Assembly: GCF_932526225.1 (NCBI RefSeq)
Contig: NC_064040.1
Coordinates: 2,889,894 to 2,953,893, forward strand
Direction: 5' to 3'
DNA from: Nematostella vectensis
Lineage: Eukaryota; Cnidaria; Anthozoa; Actiniaria; Edwardsiidae
DNA: 64,000 bases
Shown: positions 61,146-64,000 of the stretch, in pieces
How positions within the stretch are numbered: the first letter of the stretch is position 1
Layout: each line of letters starts with the position of its first letter
Program-made: the position numbers and the translations under genes
The notes under the pieces: model-generated
What the model saw: the letters and a program-made list of their open reading frames with translations, nothing else
Database searches by the model: none
What the model was told of the DNA's origin: nothing

Positions 61146-64000
61146 GTAGTTAGCCGTATACATGCAACATTAAGGGTTTTTAAACGTATAGAGAACAGAG
61201 TATAGAGGGGAGCCTCATCGTTTTTAAAATACCGTAATTGCTTGAACAACCTCACCCGCCCCCAGTGAAAGCCTTGCTTACTAGGAGAATAAGAACCTGC
61301 CCTGAATAAAAAACACCTCGCCCAAATGGAACTATCAAAAGAGAAGGAATACGCGTAAACACCTCCTTTGAATAAGCGCCTCGTCTTAGAGGAAAATATA
61401 AATCAGCGCCTCCCCTGAACCCCGTACAGTTCTTTCAAAAGCCCGGGGCGTTTATTAAATTTCGATGGCCCAAGGGGGAGGGTCGTTTAATAGATAGAAG
61501 GCGATTATTAGAGAGTTCTTTCCAAACTACAACAATATAACAAACCCAAGTGCAGTGGGGTTCAAATCTCAGTCAGGATCAAGTTTAATTATAGGCAGCG
61601 TGACAAATGTTTCTTTAAATTGAGCAAGTCTCACCAAGTAGAAGATTAATGAAATTTGATTTATGTTACCGAAATTCCTATGTCGTTTGTTTTTAAGTTG
61701 GGAGGTAGGGTTTATTAGAGGGGGGCGTTCATTACAAACTTGTATGCTTGGGGGGGGGGGGGGCATTTATTAGATAGGAGGCATTCTTTAGATAAGTGTG
61801 CATTTATTAGATCATTTATGGTAAGAGCCTCGCCTAAACGTGTTGACACTGATGAAGGGGGCAGTACATTGGAGGGGGCACTCATGGAGGGGGCAGTACA
61901 TTGGAGGGGGCACTCATGGAGGGGGCAGTACATTGGAGGGGGCACTCATGGAGGGGGCAGTACATTGGAGGGGGCACTCATGGAGGGGGCAGTACATCGG
62001 AGGGGGCACTCATGGAGGGGGCTGTACATTGGAGGGGGCACTCATGGAGGGGGCAGTACATTGGAGGGGGCACTCATGGAGGGGGCAGTACATCGGAGGG
62101 GGCACTCATGGAGGGGGCAGTACATCGGAGGGGCACTCATGGAGGGGGCAGTACATCGGAGGGGAAAAAAACAAAACTGACGGTACTACCCGCAACAACA
62201 TTCTATCATATAGAGAACCAGTTTTGTTATGGTTCTGGGGCGATCTATACCCCTTACACCTGTAGTCTTGTACTTGCGAGAGAGGATTACTCACACTTGT
62301 AAGAGGCTACACATAGGTTACCTGCACATTTTCAAAAAAACTAAGAATAACGTACTGTCTGCCTCATCATCAAAGTCTATCAAGTTTAGACAAGGCACTT
62401 GTCATATTTATCCTCTTAGCCAAGCCACTAATTCGGGGGAGGAGCTTATTAAAGCAATTACAATAGTGCCGGAGCTTCTTCAAGCACATTCGTTTGACCC
62501 AATATAGGCTAAAAATCAATATAATGAGGGAAATACTGCCGAGAATAACAATATTGCTCCAAATGTAATGTTTTCCTGAAGATAATTTAAAGCAAGTGTA
62601 GTCAAATCAAGTATACGCCATTTCTCATCCATAGCTACAAGTAGCCAAAGCAATTTGTCTCTATTGATATCGTAAACAAAGTACAAAAAAAAAATAAAAA
62701 AAATAACTTGACTAAAGGGAAAATGTTGTACAGTCTTTTATCTATGTGTCTCTGATAGTTTTAAATTGTATCTAGTGTTTTTGAAATGGTGTCTTGTTAC
62801 GTTTGAAATTGAGATTCTTAAAAAAATATGAGATATGCTGTAATGGCCTGATTTGAAGCAATTGTTTTCAAATTTCCTTTCTTTTTTTCTCCATCAATGA
62901 AATAGACATGACTTGATTCCCAGTAAAGCTTGATCAAATTTCAAGAGAAATAGCTTTATATACCAACATACCCCTGTGAATTTTTGCCAATTGTCTTTGA
63001 CATAATGGAGCCTGCCCCTCTTGTTAGAGTAACACAAGTAACAGACGACTAAGCAAACCTCTAGGCTTCCTCCCCCTCCCCTGCAATAGATGCCAGTGAA
63101 AAAGAAAGGGTAATAATAAGCTCCCTAGAAAATATCTCAATGTTCTAGGATCTCTGGCAGCTACAATTTTTTGTCACTCAAGGAAAATACCAAATGCAGG
63201 AAAGCATCTATTTCCATTATCTGATTGAAAATAATGGCGCAGCATGCAAGATCGAAATTGGTAAATAACTGTTTTAAAATATCTTCAATTAATTTGCCTT
63301 CCAATTTAAGATGACAAAGGTGCATACAATAAGGTATAAAAAATCACTTGAAAAATTAAAAAGTTGGAGTTTTACCATTGCCTGTCTGAAATTCTGATTT
63401 CCTCAAAAGTCATTTGGATCTATTTAATCCATTCCAATCTGTTCATCCATAAGTGGGCATCTGAGTGAGGACTGCAATGCTCATCGCTACAGTTGTGTTC
63501 TTCTCAGTTGTGTTTCAAAAGAGTATAAATGAGGTGTGTCTATAATACAGTATATGATACCTCTGTAATCCTCTGTATGTATGTCTTGTCAGCCATTCTT
63601 TCTCCTGTCTCGTTTGATTATAAGTATTTGAAGTGACTGAAAATTATATATTCTTTACAGTCAGCTTGTGAAGTATTCAGCAACATGTCTAACATACCCT
63701 GGAAGATATGCATACGTAGTATATAGGGACATTGCGAGTATCGACGCAACAGTGACATCTGTTGGCATTCAGTTAAGGGTGGTATCATATCATCATCACC
63801 ACTTTCATGTTATATGTTTACGCGTAAAAGCTTAAAGTAATTCACATGATAAATAGCTAGCCTTAGACATAGATTATTACTTCAAAGGAGTTTTGAAGTT
63901 CTATCAACTTACAGCTTTATTGCTGTACAAGTGCATAATTAAGAAATACTTTTGATGTATAAGTAAGTACTGTATGAACACTATAAGAACTCTGAATATT
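61146..64000. other. intergenic; minisatellite and non-coding sequence
   Basis: No gene recognised. Includes a G run at about 61751-61763 and the minisatellite at 61857-62165. A stretch at 63660-63711 is preceded by TTTACAG and could be an exon, but no protein is recognisable. Confidence 0.5.
61857..62165 (+). repeat. 32-bp G-rich minisatellite, about 10 units
   Basis: Units GGAGGGGGCACTCATGGAGG then GGGCAGTACATT (TT or CG at the end). Two runs of 5 G per unit make the plus strand a strong G-quadruplex candidate. Open frames through it in all three plus frames are repeat artefacts. Confidence 0.93.

Noticed and set aside
61740-62302. Three overlapping G/H-rich frames of 133-146 codons
   Set aside because: All three plus frames are open only because the 32-bp minisatellite lacks stops.

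Overview
The window is a piece of a eukaryotic, intron-rich animal genome. The gene content (a metazoan-type Dicer, class A GPCRs, a 20S proteasome alpha subunit, secreted EGF/Kazal/lectin-like/glycine-rich proteins and an APE-type LINE) and the compact AT-rich introns fit a cnidarian, most likely a sea anemone such as Nematostella. That assignment is inferred from sequence character; no database search was run. There is one assembly gap of 200 N (52588-52787).

Layout. 1-5776 (+): the 3' half of a Dicer gene (platform, PAZ, RNase IIIa, RNase IIIb, dsRBD) in seven exons. 5777-8662: intergenic. 8663-14943 (+): a two-exon class A GPCR whose 5.2 kb intron holds several minisatellites and small inverted-repeat elements. 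16013-33710 (-): a complete 12-exon proteasome subunit alpha type-3 gene (254 aa). Its last intron is expanded to 12.9 kb by a 59-bp minisatellite of about 215 units. 35333-45188 (+): a decaying secreted-protein gene (signal peptide, H-type-lectin-like repeats, Kazal, EGF, glycine-rich domain) with an intact LINE in one intron. 46594-51896 (+): a related secreted gene (signal peptide, PAN-like, EGF, tandemly amplified EGF exons, glycine-rich domain), mostly intact. Its 3' end and that of the preceding gene are a segmental duplication running into the N gap. 52788-60104: gene-poor. 60105-61145 (+): a single-exon GPCR that is a close paralogue of the first one. 61146-64000: a minisatellite and non-coding sequence.

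The most striking observation is a recurring structure. In at least seven places, in five different genes, intronic tandem repeats start at an exon-intron boundary, and their units carry copies of the real splice site, often with some adjoining exon. The extreme case is the proteasome gene: the repeat unit contains the last 11 nt of exon 11 plus its 5' splice site (AAG|GTATGTGC), so the pre-mRNA carries roughly two hundred consecutive decoy donors. Smaller versions occur at a Dicer donor, the GPCR donor, two donors and one acceptor of the first secreted gene, and the PAN-exon donor of the second. A related whole-exon case is the 239-bp EGF exon-plus-intron unit repeated four times. I propose this as 'splice-junction-seeded minisatellites'; whether decoys are used, silenced or bypassed is untested.

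Other points of interest are a LINE whose N-terminus carries a 2A-like motif lacking the final proline, a LINE tail that appears to supply a 3' splice site, an in-frame TGA at a Kazal cysteine position, and several foldback/MITE elements, one with a clear 8-bp target-site duplication.
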